A DNA stretch of 64,000 nt, from the NCBI GenBank assembly GCA_024760905.1, contig CM045729.1, positions 76,710,050 through 76,774,049 of the forward strand, in the 5' to 3' direction. Each line of letters begins with the position of its first letter. The first letter of the stretch is position 1. The DNA is from Plotosus lineatus (Eukaryota > Chordata > Actinopteri > Siluriformes > Plotosidae). This document shows, in pieces, positions 38,803 to 51,505 of the stretch. The translations under genes were made by a program, and so were the position numbers. The notes below the pieces were generated by a model that was not told the DNA's origin, did not search any database, and saw only the letters and a list, made by a program, of their open reading frames with translations.

Positions 38803-41597
38803 GAATGCCACCATGAGGCGGGAGGCGTGTTCGTAGGCAGAGAGAAGAGGAAAGGTGTGAGCCTAGGACTGAGAGTAGGGACTTTGAATGTTGGAACTAT
38901 GCAAAGAAAAGGTAGAGAGCTGGCTGACATGATGCAGAGGAGGAAGGTGGACATACTGTGTGTTCAGGAGACCAGGTGGAAAGGTAGCAAAGCTAAAAGC
39001 TTAGGAGCAGGGTTTAAGCTGTTTTATCACGGTGTGGATGGGAAGAGAAATGGAGTAGGAGTCATCTTGAAGGAGGAGTTTGTCAGGAATGTTCTAGAAG
39101 TGAAAAGAGTGTAGGACAGAGTGATGAGTCTCAAGTTAGAAATTGAAGGCGTGATGTTCAATATTGTGAGAGCTTATGCCCCACAGGCAGGATGTAAGCT
39201 AGAAGAGAAGGAGAGATTCTGGAGTGACTTAGATGAAGTGATGGAGCGTACCCCCAGAGGTGAAAGAGTGGTCATTGGGGCAGACTTCAATGGACATGTT
39301 GGTGCAGGCAACAGAGGGGACGAGGAAGTGATGGGCAGGTTTGGTATCCAGGACAGTAAGAGCACACAGGTAGACTACATCTTGTGTAGGCGATGCAATT
39401 TGAAGGAAGTCAGTGACTGCAAAGTAGTAGTGGGTGAGAGTGTTGCCAAACAGCATAGGATGGTGGTGTACAAGATGACTGATGGTGAGAAAGGTGAAAA
39501 AGGCAAAGGCAGAGCAGAAGACAAAGTGGTGGAAGCTGAAAAAGGAAGAGTGTCGTGTTGTCTTCAAGGAGGAGTTGAAACAAGCTTTGAGTGATCAGGA
39601 AGTGCTTCCAGATGAGTGGACAACCGCAGCCAATGTGATCAGGGAGACCGGTAGGAGAGTACTTGGTGTGTCCTCTGGAAGGAAAGTAGATAAGGAAACT
39701 TGGTGGTGGAATGAGGAAGTGCAGGAGTGTGTACAAAAGAAGAGGTTAGCCAAGAAGAAGTGGGACACAGAGAGGACCGAAGAGAGTAAACAGGAGTACA
39801 GGGAGACACAGCATAAGGCGAAGGTAGCGGTGTCAAAGGCCAAACAGAGGGCGTATGATGACTTGTATGATGGGTTGGACAGTAAGGAGGGAGAAAATGA
39901 TTTATACAGGTTAGCACAGCAGAGAAATATAGATGGGAAAAACGTGGAGCAAGTTCGAGTAAGAAAGGACAGAGAGGGAAATGTATTGACTGATGACAGA
40001 AGTGTGCTGGGAAGATGGAAAGAGTACTTTGAAGAGCTGATGAATGAGGAAAATGAGAGAGAAAAAAGAGTAGAAGAGGTGACCGTTGAGGAGCAGGAAG
40101 TAGCAAAGATTAGTAAGGGAGAAGTGAGGAGGGCATTGAAGAGGATGAAGAGTGGAAAGGCAGTTGGCCCTGATGACATACCAGTTGAGGTATGGAAGTA
40201 TCTAGGGTAGGTAGCAGTAGATTTCCTGACAAAAATATTCAACAAGGTCTTAGAAAGTGAGCAGATGCCGGAGGAATGGAGGAGAAGTGTACTTGTGCCC
40301 ATTTTTAAGAACAAGGGAGATGTACAGAGTTGTGGCAACTACAGAGGGATAAAGTTGATGAGCCATACAATGAAGTTACGGGAAAGAATAGTGGAAGCTA
40401 GACGAAGGGCTGAGGTTAGCATTTGTGAACAACAGTTTGGTTTCATGCCAAGAAAGAGCACCACAGATGCAATGTTTGCTTTGAGGATGTTAATAGAGAA
40501 GTACAGAGAAGGTCAGAAGGAGCTGCATTGTGCCTTTGTGGATCTGGAGAAAGCATATGACGGGGTACCGAGAGAAGAACTGTGGTATTGTATGAGGAAA
40601 TCTGGAGTGGCAGAGAAGTATGTTAGAGTGGTGCAGGACATGTATGAGAGATTTAAAACAGTGGTGAGGTGTGCTGTCTGTGTAACAGAAGAGTTCAAGG
40701 TGGAGGTGGGACTGCATCAAGGGTCAGGTCTCAGCCCCTTCTTGTTTCTATGGTGATGGACAGGCTGACAGACGAGGTTAGACAAAAATCTCCATGGACT
40801 ATGATGTTTGCAGATGACATCGTGATCTGTAGTGAGAGCAGAGAACAAGTGGAGGAAAATCTAGAGAGGTGGAGGTATGCCTTGGAAAGGAGGGGAATGA
40901 AGGTTAGTCTCAGTCAGACAGAATATATGTGTGTGAACGACAAGGACCCAAGAGGAACGGCGAGGTTACAGGGGGCAGAGATAAAGAAGGTGGAGGATTT
41001 TAAGTACTTAGGCTTAACAATCCAGAGCAATGGAGAGTGTGGAAAAGAGGTGAAGAAGCGCGTGCAGGCAGGTTGGAATGGATGGAGAAAAGTGTCCGGT
41101 GTGACGTGTAATAGGAGAGTATCAGCAAGAATGAAGGGAAAAGTGTACAAGACGGTGATGAGGCCAGCGATGTTGTATGGTTTAGAGACAGTGGCCCTGG
41201 GGAAAAGACAGGAGTCAGAGTTGGAGGTAGCAGAGATTAAATTGTTGAGGTTCTCTTTCGGAGTAACGAGGATGGATAGGATCAGAAACGAGTACATCAG
41301 AGGGACAGCACATGTTAGATGTTTTGGAGACAAAGTCAGAGAGGCTAGATTGAGATGGTTTGGACATGTACAGAGGAGGGATAGTGAGTATATTGGTAGT
41401 AGGATGCTGAGGTTGGAACTACCAGGCAGAAGGCCTAGAGGAAGACCAAAGAGAAGATTTATGGATGTGGTGAAGGCGGACATGAAGGTCGTTGGAGTAA
41501 GAGTAGAAGATGCAGAGGATAGGGAGAGATGGAGGCAGATCATTTGCTGTGGCGACCCCTGAAGGGAACAGCCGAAAGAAAAAGAAGAAGAAGAAGG
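38803..41597 (+). mobile_element. LINE copy A5, short-leader variant
   Basis: It starts 'aatgccaccatgaggcgg' with most of the 5' leader missing, then endonuclease ([37 protein letters not shown]). An in-frame-like gap after GRFGIQDS deletes about 40 residues and rejoins at [11 protein letters not shown]. The linker and early RT follow (39482-40210), then RT (40265-40756; [10 protein letters not shown]) and the C-terminal part (40669-41562; 297 aa, FADDIVICSESREQVEENLE to RRFMDVVKADMKVVGV). The end is (AAG)n at 41582-41596. Confidence 0.94.
38830..41562 (+). pseudogene. Endonuclease-reverse transcriptase of LINE A5
   Basis: Long pieces remain open (157, 242, 163 and 297 residues) but the protein is dead. 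There is a TAG at about 39112 after VLEVKRV, loss of the endonuclease segment at about 39355, a frame change near 39500-39590, a TAG at 40208 and a one-base loss near 40748 just after the RT B motif (GLHQGSGLSPFLF). The Asp in YDGVPR follows the normal AYD pair. Confidence 0.9.
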
Positions 41598-41612
41598 TCG
41601 GTAGGTGGTGGG

Positions 41613-41946
41613 GCAGTGGTGGTTTAGTGGTATAGGATGCAAAGGTTGGGGATTCGAGTCCCACTCTCCTCAAGGTTGTCACTGTCCCCCCCAGTGCGGC
41701 TAACTGGGTTATCAACGTCGGGCCATGTCTGTCACTGTCTATGGCGAGAGGCATGTAAAAGAACCATTGCTGACTTTCGTAAAGAGTAGCTGCAAAGTCG
41801 TCAGCGTGTTTCTGTCCCTTGCTAAAAAGGGTTGTGACAGGAAGGGCATCCGATGTAAAAACCTCTGCCAAATCAAATGTGCGAATCAGATGATTTGCTG
41901 TGGCGACTCCTAAGTAAAAGGGAAAAAGCCGAAAGGAAGACAGACA
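41613..41946 (+). mobile_element. RTE-tailed SINE directly downstream of LINE A5
   Basis: The head 'ggggcagtggtggtttagtg' is present, but 'ggatgcaaaggttgg' shows loss of about 15 bases of the head between boxes. Body and tail are complete and end in 'aaaaagccgaaaggaagac' with (GACA)/(GGTA) repeats. It starts within 16 bp of the LINE 3' tail. Confidence 0.88.
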
Positions 41947-41959
41947 GGTAGGTAGGTAG

Positions 41960-42268
41960 GTACAGTTTGTTCGGCTTTTCATACCCAAGCCTAGTGGCCC
42001 ATCAGGCCGGTGCTTATCCCCAGTTTCTATAACATGAAGCGACAAGGAGTTCAACTACTCCTATTCCTAGTTGGGACGCTAGTCCATCGCAGGTTACCTT
42101 CCCAGTATATTTTACTGGTACCCATTTATACTGCTGGGTGAACAGAGGCACACTATTGAATGAGACCTTGCCCAGAGGTCTTAGCACAGTGGGGGTCTAA
42201 CTGGGATTTGAACACACAACCTCCTGATCATGAGGCCAGCACCTTAGCCACTACACCACCGGCCCCTA
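41960..42268 (-). mobile_element. Fourth tRNA-derived SINE family
   Basis: The minus strand begins at 42268 with a clear tRNA-like head ('ggccggtggtgtagtggcta', B-box 'gtgttcaaatcccagtt'), then 'ggtctcattcaatagtgtgc', 'ataaatgggtaccagtaaaa' and 'gataagcaccggcctgat', and ends at 'gcttgggtatgaaaagccga'. Similar SINEs with 'gacgctagtccatcgcaggt' are known to me from several deuterostomes. It is one copy only, without an obvious TSD. Confidence 0.75.
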
Positions 42269-42289
42269 TATACACATATACATGTACTT

Positions 42290-42389
42290 GTGTGTGTGTG
42301 TGTGTGTGTGGGGGGGGTTGTTCCTACTACGTGGAATCCGGTGGTCGCAGGGGATTTCGGTCCCAATTACCCGTGGAACGTGAGGGATC

Positions 42390-42444
<55 letters not shown>

Positions 42445-42445
42445 A
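42290..42445. repeat. (TG)n - element Z end - (TG)n
   Basis: A 78-bp Z-like piece ('cgtggaacgtgagggatccc') is sandwiched between two (TG)n tracts (about 42291-42310 and 42392-42442). Confidence 0.8.
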
Positions 42446-44011
42446 TTTAGAAGAATATTACTTAGGCAAAAGCAGAGTGAATCACTTTATGTATGGAGAG
42501 CTATAGCAAAAAAAAAAAAAAAAAAAAAGAAAGAAAAAAAAAACCTTACAGTGACTTAGCAAATCCCATCCAGTGTGTTTACCCTTTAGCCTATATGTCA
42601 TATAGACTGCCTTATAAAGTAAAAAGTAAAATAAATAAATAAAAATTGAAAAGAAAAAAAAAATAATAATAATAAATATCTAACTAATCTGAAGCTTGCA
42701 AATTTTGTAAGCAAATAAACTAGCACAGGTTCCGAAGTAGCCCATGTACTGGTGCTCATAATCATAGAGATCAAATGGAAAGAAATGATGAAGAAGGTAT
42801 AAATACCAATGATTTGGGGTAGTATGGACATTGCAGCCTGAGCTGAATGTACCCTTTAAGGTCTTGCAAGCATTGTGTAATGTGACAGGACCATATTTAT
42901 TCACACATTGACACACACATTTTATTGACATTCCCAAGGTGTCCCAGATAGTAATCACGCTGTCCTAATTCATCAAGACATTATAATCAGTCATTTTAAT
43001 AACAATATGCATATGACAGGATTAAGAGTTGGGAGCATCTAGGAATTAATCATCACATTACGGGGACCGACTCTTTGTCAGAGGTGCTTATAAGAACGAG
43101 CTCATCGAACCCTGCTTCTTCCTTAATACCTTATTGAGTAGATCAGCCGCATGGATCCCAGAGGGATGATCCTAATTGCTAGCATCTCTGATTAGAACAA
43201 TGGGTAGACAGGAAGCCCTGCCAGTCAATTAATGGCATGCTTTATCTTTCAGGGCTGGATGGGGAGATGGATATATTGGAGAGGGAAAGGAAAAGTGGAT
43301 GCATTGCCTTGTGCCGTGACACAATGTTGTGTTTGTATGTGTGTGACATTTATCAAGAACTAGAAAAGGGGAACTCTTTTGTTCTTTAAAAAGCCCCTGT
43401 GCTTTGAAGTAATTCAGTAGTGGCTTTGCAATCTTGTTCTGTCTGTCTATCTCTTCTTTCTTGTTTCATGTTGGTGAGCTACACCAAGAGCCATTCAATA
43501 ATATGTCACCTGACATCCTCTCTTCTGTCCCGCATTATTTATTTATTTATTTTTTTAAATATTTTTTTTTAACCTCAGAATCATATCAGGCCTGAATCCT
43601 GTGACTGTGAATAGATAGATCCATATGAGTCAAATTAACAATTACCAAAAATCCAAAATTACCAAATATCCTTTCATACAAATAAATTTAAGTCAGTACA
43701 ATGTAATGCTTAATTGTTCGATCAGAAACACTGTCCCAATGATTTTCTGAAGAGCACAAAATAAAAACTGATCAACTTGGTGAGAATTTAATCATAAAAA
43801 TTAGGCGACAGCATCATTGGGATTCTGAACATATACTTTGACATTAGTCCTAATCCGGAGTCTATACCTTTTCTTTATTATTTTGGAAATTTATTAATTT
43901 TACTGTATGTAATATTGACACAGATGAAGACTGTCATCCTCAACACGATAATGATCAGGGTTAAAAAAAAAAAAAAAAAAGATTATATCAACAGTACAAG
44001 AACAGTTCAGA

Positions 44012-44013
<2 letters not shown>
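42446..44013. other. Unique stretch, partly repeat-free
   Basis: It contains poly(A) near 42509-42541 and T-rich runs near 43530-43570 but no element. The block 43015-43345 is described separately as possibly conserved. Confidence 0.5.
43015..43345. other. Possible conserved noncoding block
   Basis: A repeat-free, GC-balanced stretch with TAAT-rich phrases such as 'gatcctaattgctagcatct' and 'gtcaattaatggcatgctt'. It has no open frame of note. The look is that of vertebrate developmental enhancers, but conservation has not been tested. Confidence 0.35.

Positions 44014-44081
<68 letters not shown>
44014..44081. repeat. (AG)n, about 68 bp
   Basis: Perfect dinucleotide array. Confidence 0.97.
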
Positions 44082-44085
<4 letters not shown>

Positions 44086-44214
44086 TACTAGAATTTTCCT
44101 GGGGTAATACAAAGGTTTTCTGCCTCCCTGCGGTGTCGTGTTATCTTGCCTTGTAAGCATGCACACCAAATTAGCCTTTAGGTGCTCATAGTTTCCTTCC
44201 TGCAGGCAGCTTTC

Positions 44215-44395
44215 CTCATCCATCACTCTTGCCCATTACGTACAGGTCACAGTAAGCCTCGTCCTCTACAAAGGAGATATAGGAGGGCAGCCTCATTAGA
44301 GTGATTGATATGATTCTCTTATACCCGCCCTGTACATAAATACTCACACATGCAGAAGGAGGATTCTGTTTTCAACCTGGCACCTGTTGCCTTAT
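44215..44395. other. Possible conserved noncoding block (small)
   Basis: Repeat-free, balanced composition; includes 'ctcattagagtgattgatat'. Speculative. Confidence 0.25.
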
Positions 44396-44411
44396 TATTA
44401 TACGTACGCAT

Positions 44412-44412
<1 letters not shown>

Positions 44413-44452
<40 letters not shown>

Positions 44453-44501
44453 TGCATTCTTTGATTTTTCATTTGTTGGGTCTTTCGTAAGGTGAGGTAC
44501 C

Positions 44502-44578
<77 letters not shown>
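44413..44578. repeat. (CA)n - element Y end - (GT)n
   Basis: A 53-bp fragment (44451-44503) matching, reversed, the left end of element Y ('gacccaacaaatgaaaaatc' at 15217) lies between a 38-bp (CA)n and a 75-bp (GT)n. Confidence 0.85.
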
Positions 44579-44579
<1 letters not shown>

Positions 44580-44882
44580 TGTTCCAGGCACTACCAAACT
44601 GGCAGAAGACTCCAGAGGAGATCCACAAATCACTGAAGGGATTATATATCCGGTCTGGCTTGCAAACAACTCAGGGTACCCCAGGAGGAGCTAAAGAGTG
44701 TTGCCGGATGAAAACTTTCCTCCCAGACAGTTTTAAGGAATAGCAATAAACTATTTGAAACACTGTGATACAGATTCTGTGGAAAGATACACAAAAACAA
44801 TGGAAACAAGAATCACAATATCAAGTTCAAAGAAGTCGAAAACTAAATAATGAAAACAGAATTTTGAATTTTATAGAAGAAA

Positions 44883-46021
<1,139 letters not shown>

Positions 46022-46024
<3 letters not shown>

Positions 46025-46656
46025 AAACGTAACATTGTAAAATAATATCAAATATATCAACGGATATCAACATTAATTTCAAATAAGTCACTCATTTTTA
46101 CTGAGTAACTTTACATGAAGCTTAAAACAGCCAAAAAACACTTACAATATGTGACGCGTCCGATACTGAAGTAGTGTACTTGCAAAAGTAGTGTACTTGC
46201 TGTGGGTTATACAGACTTCCGGTTTTTCAAGTGCACAAGCATGCCATTGAACTCATTTCGAACACAGCCTGCACTGATGTAAATCCCATCAAAGCGGCGC
46301 GTTCTGTCTTTTGTGTAAGTAAGTAAACTTATTCAAGCGATGCACACAAAGAAGACATACGAATCTGAATGAATATTAATAAAAAAATAAGTATACACTC
46401 TGAGGATTCTGCTAAACGATAATACATATCTGAAATTGTTCTGTAATTTGTGCATTTAGGTTTTCATTCATATTGCAACTGTCTTTGCTTAACTGAGTAT
46501 GCATGGTAGATTGTGCCGATCCGAGCAGATAGTTAATTCATCTCTGTGTATGAGACTTGCACCCATGCTAGTAGGCTTACACTTCTGACCAACCATATTC
46601 GCTTCGGGTTACAAAAGTCCACAAAACAGTGTAAACACAAAGATCACAGAGACAAC
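46022..46656 (-). mobile_element. Element X copy, left of LINE A7
   Basis: Reversed match to element X at 23427-24275: for example 'cacagcctgcactgatgtaa' and 'gatagttaattcatctctgt' are reverse complements of its interior. It starts inside the element (no inverted end) and is interrupted by LINE A7 at 46657. Confidence 0.75.
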
Positions 46657-49600
46657 GTCTTAACACAAGGGTTCTTCTTCTTTTCCTTTCGGCTGTTCCC
46701 TTCAGGGGTCGCCACAGCAAATGATCTGCCTCCATCTCTCCCTATCCTCTGCATCTTCTACTCCTACTCCAACGACTTTCATGTCCGCCTTCACTGCATC
46801 CATAAATCTTCTCTTTGGTCTTCCTCTGGGCCTTTTGCCTGGTAGTTCCAACCTCAGCATCCTACGACCAATATACTCACTATCCCTCCTCTGTACATGT
46901 CCAAACCATCTCAATCTAGCCTCTCTGACTTTGTCTCCAAAACATCTAACATGTGCTGTCCCTCTGATGTACTCATTTCTGATCCTATCCATCCTCGTTA
47001 CTCCCAAAGAGAACCTCAACATTTTCATCTCTGCTACCTCCAACTCTGACTCCTGTCTTTTCCCCAGAGCCACTGTCTCTAAACCATACAACATTGCTGG
47101 CCTCATCACCGTCTTGTACACTTTTCCCTTCATTCTTGCCGATACTCTCCTATCACACATCACACCGGACACTTTTCTCCATCCATTCCAACCTGCCTGC
47201 ACGCGCTTCTTCACCTCTTTTCCACACTCTCCATTGCTCTGGATTGTTCAGCCTAAGTACTTAAAATCCTCCACCTTCTTTATCTCTGCCCCTGTAACCT
47301 CAAAGTTCCTCTTGGGTCCTTGTCGTTCACACACATGTATTCTGTCTTACTAAGACTAACCTTCAATCCCCTCCTTTCCAGGGCATACCTCCACCTCTCT
47401 AGATTTTCCTCCACTTGTTCTCTGCTCTCACTACAGATCACAATGTCATCTGCAAACATCATAGTCCATGGAGATTCTTGTCTAACCTCATCTGTTAGCC
47501 TGTCCATCACCATAGCAAACAAGAAGGGGCTGAGAGCTGACCCTTGATGTAGTCCCACCTCCACCTTGAACTCTTCTGTCACACCGACAGCACACCTCAC
47601 CACTGTCTTACATCTCTCATACATGTCCTGCACCACTCTAACATACTTCTCTGTCACTCCAGACTTCCTCATACAATACCACAGTTCTTCTCTCGGCACC
47701 CTGTCATATGCTTTCTCCAGATCCACAAAGGCACAATGCAGCTCCTTCTGACCTTCTCTGTACTTCTCTATTAACATCCTCAAAGCAAACACTGCATCTG
47801 TGGTGCTCTTTCTTGGCATGAAACCAAACTGTTGTTCACAAATGCTGACCTCTGCCCTTAGTCTTGCTTCCACACTATTCTTCCCCATAGCTTCATTGTA
47901 TGGCTCATCAACTTTATCCCTCTGTAGTTGCCACAACTCTGTACATCGCCCTTGTTCTTAAAAATGGGCACAAGCACACTTCTCCTCCATTCCTCTGGCA
48001 TCTGCTCACTTTCTAAGACCTTGTTGAATATTCTTGTCAGAAAATCTACTGCTACCTCCCCTAGACACTTCCATACCTCAACTGGTATGTCATCAGGGCC
48101 AACTGCCTTTCCACTCTTCATCCTCTTCAATGCCCTCCTCACTTCTCCCTTACTAATCTTTGCTACTTCCTGCTCCTCAACGGTCACCCCTTCTACTCTT
48201 TTTCTCTCTCATTTTCCTCATTCATCAGCTCTTCAAAGTACTCTTTCCATCTTCCCAGCACACTTCTGTCATCCAGTCAATACATTTCCCTCTCTGTCCT
48301 TTATCACTCTAACTTGCTGCACGTCTTTCCCATCTCTATTTCTCTGCTGTGCTAACCTGTATAGATCATTTTCTCCTCCTTACTGTTCAACCTATCATAC
48401 AAGTCATCATACGCCCTCTGTTTGGCCTTTGACACTGCTACCTTCGCCTTGCGCTGTGTCTCCCTGTACTCCCTGTTTACTCTCTTGAAGTCCTCTCAAT
48501 GTCCCCCTTCTTCTTGGCTAACCTCTTCTTTTGTACACACTCCTGCACTTCCTCATTCCACCACCAAGTTTCCTTATCTACTTTCCTTCCAGAGGACACA
48601 CCAAATACTCTCCTACCGGTCTCCCTGATCACATTGGCTGTGGTTGTCCAGTCCTCTGGAAGCACTTCCTGACTACCCAAAGCCTGTTTCAACTCCTCCT
48701 TGAAGACAACACGACACTCTTCCTTTTTCAGCTTCCACCACTTTGTCTTCTGCTCTACCTTTGCCTTTTTCACCTTTCTCACCATCAGTGTCATCCTGCA
48801 CACCACCATCCTATGCTGTTTAGCAACACTCTCACCCACTACTACTTTGCAGTCACTGACTTCCTTCAAAATTACATCGCCTACACAAGATGTAGTCTAC
48901 CTGTGTGCTCTTACCTCCGCTTTCATAAGTCACCCTATGCTTCTGTTTCTTCTGGAAGAAAGTATTCACCACAGCCATTTCCATCCTTTTTGCAAAATCG
49001 ATCAACATCTGTCCTTCTGTGTTCCTGTCCTGGATACCAAACCTGCCCATCACTTCCTCGTCCCCTCTGTTGCCTGCACCAACATGTCCATTGAAGTCTG
49101 CTCCAATGACCACTCTTTCACCTCTGGGGGTACTCTGCATCACTTCATCTAACTCACTCCAGAATCTCTCCTTCTCTTCTAGCTTACATCCTGCCTGTGG
49201 GGCATAAGCACTAACAACATTGACTATCACGCCTTCAATTTCTAACTTGAGACTCATCACTCTGTCTGACACTCTTTTCACTTCTAGAACATTCCTGACA
49301 AACCCCTCCTTCAAGATGACTCCTACTCCATTTCTCTTCCCATCCACACCATTATAAAACAGTTTAAACCCTGCTCCAAAGCTTTTAGCCTTTCTACCTT
49401 TCCACCTTGTCTCCTGAACACACAGTATGTCCACCTTCCTCCTCTGCATCATGTCAGCCAGCTCCCTATCTTTTCCTTGCATAGTTCCAACATTCAAAGT
49501 CCCTACTCTCAGTCCGAGGCTCACGCATTTCCTCTTCTCTCTCTGCCTACTGACACGCCTCCCGCCTCTCTCTTCTTGGCGTCTTCACCAACAGTAGTCC

Positions 49601-49728
49601 AATTTCCATCAGCACCCTGTTGGTTGACCCAGCACTGATATGGCGGTGCGTTGTTAACCGGGCCTCGACCGATCCGGTATGAATTTTGTTTTGATCATTT
49701 GCATTTTTAAATGTGTCTTAACACAAGG
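46657..49728 (-). mobile_element. LINE copy A7 with 14-bp TSD
   Basis: The LINE occupies 46671-49714, bounded by the perfect repeat 'gtcttaacacaagg' (46657-46670, 49715-49728). It is slightly 5'-truncated in the leader ('ccgatccggtatgaattt' reversed at about 49680). Endonuclease lies at 49524-48853 (223 aa; [19 protein letters not shown]), linker at 48869-48477, RT at 48187-47858 and 47936-47280 ([40 protein letters not shown]) and the C-terminal part at 47214-46702 (GHVQRRDSEYIGRRMLRLEL). Frame breaks are few. It is inserted in element X, giving a relative age: X before A7. Confidence 0.95.
46702..49524 (-). pseudogene. Endonuclease-reverse transcriptase of LINE A7
   Basis: All domains are present in order. 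Frame changes occur near 48860 (one extra A in an A run), 48475-48490, 48200-48360 (deletions and extra bases) and about 47880 and 47290. The catalytic motifs ADFNGHVG and FADDIV are intact. It is among the least damaged copies. Confidence 0.9.
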
Positions 49729-50240
<512 letters not shown>

Positions 50241-50392
50241 AAAAAAAAAAGTATTATTTTGATTACAAATTGTTTCATTAATTTTTGTTTTGTAGGTTAA
50301 AGTGTTTATAAATATGTAGGAAATATGTGTTAAAAGTAAAATAAAATTAATTAGTAAACCATTTGAACATTTTTAATTAAGGAACATACACA

Positions 50393-50421
50393 CACAACAC
50401 ACACACACACAACACTGTCTC

Positions 50422-50510
<89 letters not shown>

Positions 50511-50779
50511 ACACACATTTGTGGCACACTCTGCCAAATGCGGGCTCCAACCACACGCAGGACGCTGGAGCATTTTAAGATGGGGAATTCAAAGCGCACT
50601 CTCTGCTTGACAGATTGGAGGACAACTTTAACTTGTTTCCTTGAGGAATCGGAGGTCCGGATGAGCCGTGTTTTGCTCACATTTAGCGGAGTGCGCCACA
50701 TTTATTGAACATTTACTGAATTTAACAACAAAGAGAAGATTAAAGAACACCTCATTTCATCTCTGACTGACTGTATGCA

Positions 50780-50878
<99 letters not shown>

Positions 50879-51060
50879 AACTCTCTCTGGTGTGTTTTGC
50901 CGAATGTGGACTCCGCACACACGCAACACGCGACCGACGGAGCAATTCTATTTAAATGTTTAAATGGACGGGATGTTGTATTTAAAGCCGAATTACAGGA
51001 CCTGTTTGAAAGATCAGAGGTCCTGATTCAATATTAACTTGCTTCCTTTCGAGATTGGAT
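50393..51060. repeat. Imperfect tandem duplication led by (CT)n(CA)n
   Basis: Two units each start with (CT)n followed by (CA)n (50417-50504 and 50781-50875) and continue with alignable unique sequence: 'tgccaaatgcgggctccaac' against 'tgccgaatgtggactccgca', and 'taacttgtttccttgagga' against 'taacttgcttcctttcgag'. The units are about 370 bp apart. No gene is seen. Confidence 0.65.
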
Positions 51061-51189
51061 GTCTTGTCCCATGGAACACTCTGTTTTCATGCTCCTTCTG
51101 CTTCAATATCATCCCAATTGTAGAGGGGTTTTGGCGATAATGAAAAATAATGCTGCAATGATTAATCTCTAAACAAGCCAGCAGTCCCG

Positions 51190-51475
51190 TTCAACACTCC
51201 ACACGCATGTGATGAACAGAAAGTATTGGTACAGGTCAGCTCCCTCCAGGCCACTGAGAGGCCAGCAGTGTGGGATGTTGGGAGACAGCCAATGAGAGAG
51301 AAACTCGTGCATTTTTTGAATTTTGAATGGCGCACTTAGATTTTTGAATGGCGTCTTTGGCGCTTCTCATAAAAAGAGGTTGTTTTTAGAAAAAGAAGAT
51401 GCAAATTTAGGAAAATGTTTTTTGTAACCAGGATTTTTCGTATTCAGAGGTTATCATAAGTAGAGGGCTGACTAT
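51190..51475 (-). mobile_element. Element Y copy (partial)
   Basis: 'gttgggagacagccaatgag' and 'gaaactcgtgcattttttga' match the copy at 61590-61975. It ends at 'tagagggctgactatg' before (GTAT)n. Confidence 0.6.
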
Positions 51476-51505
51476 GTATGTATGTATGTATATATACATA
51501 TATAT

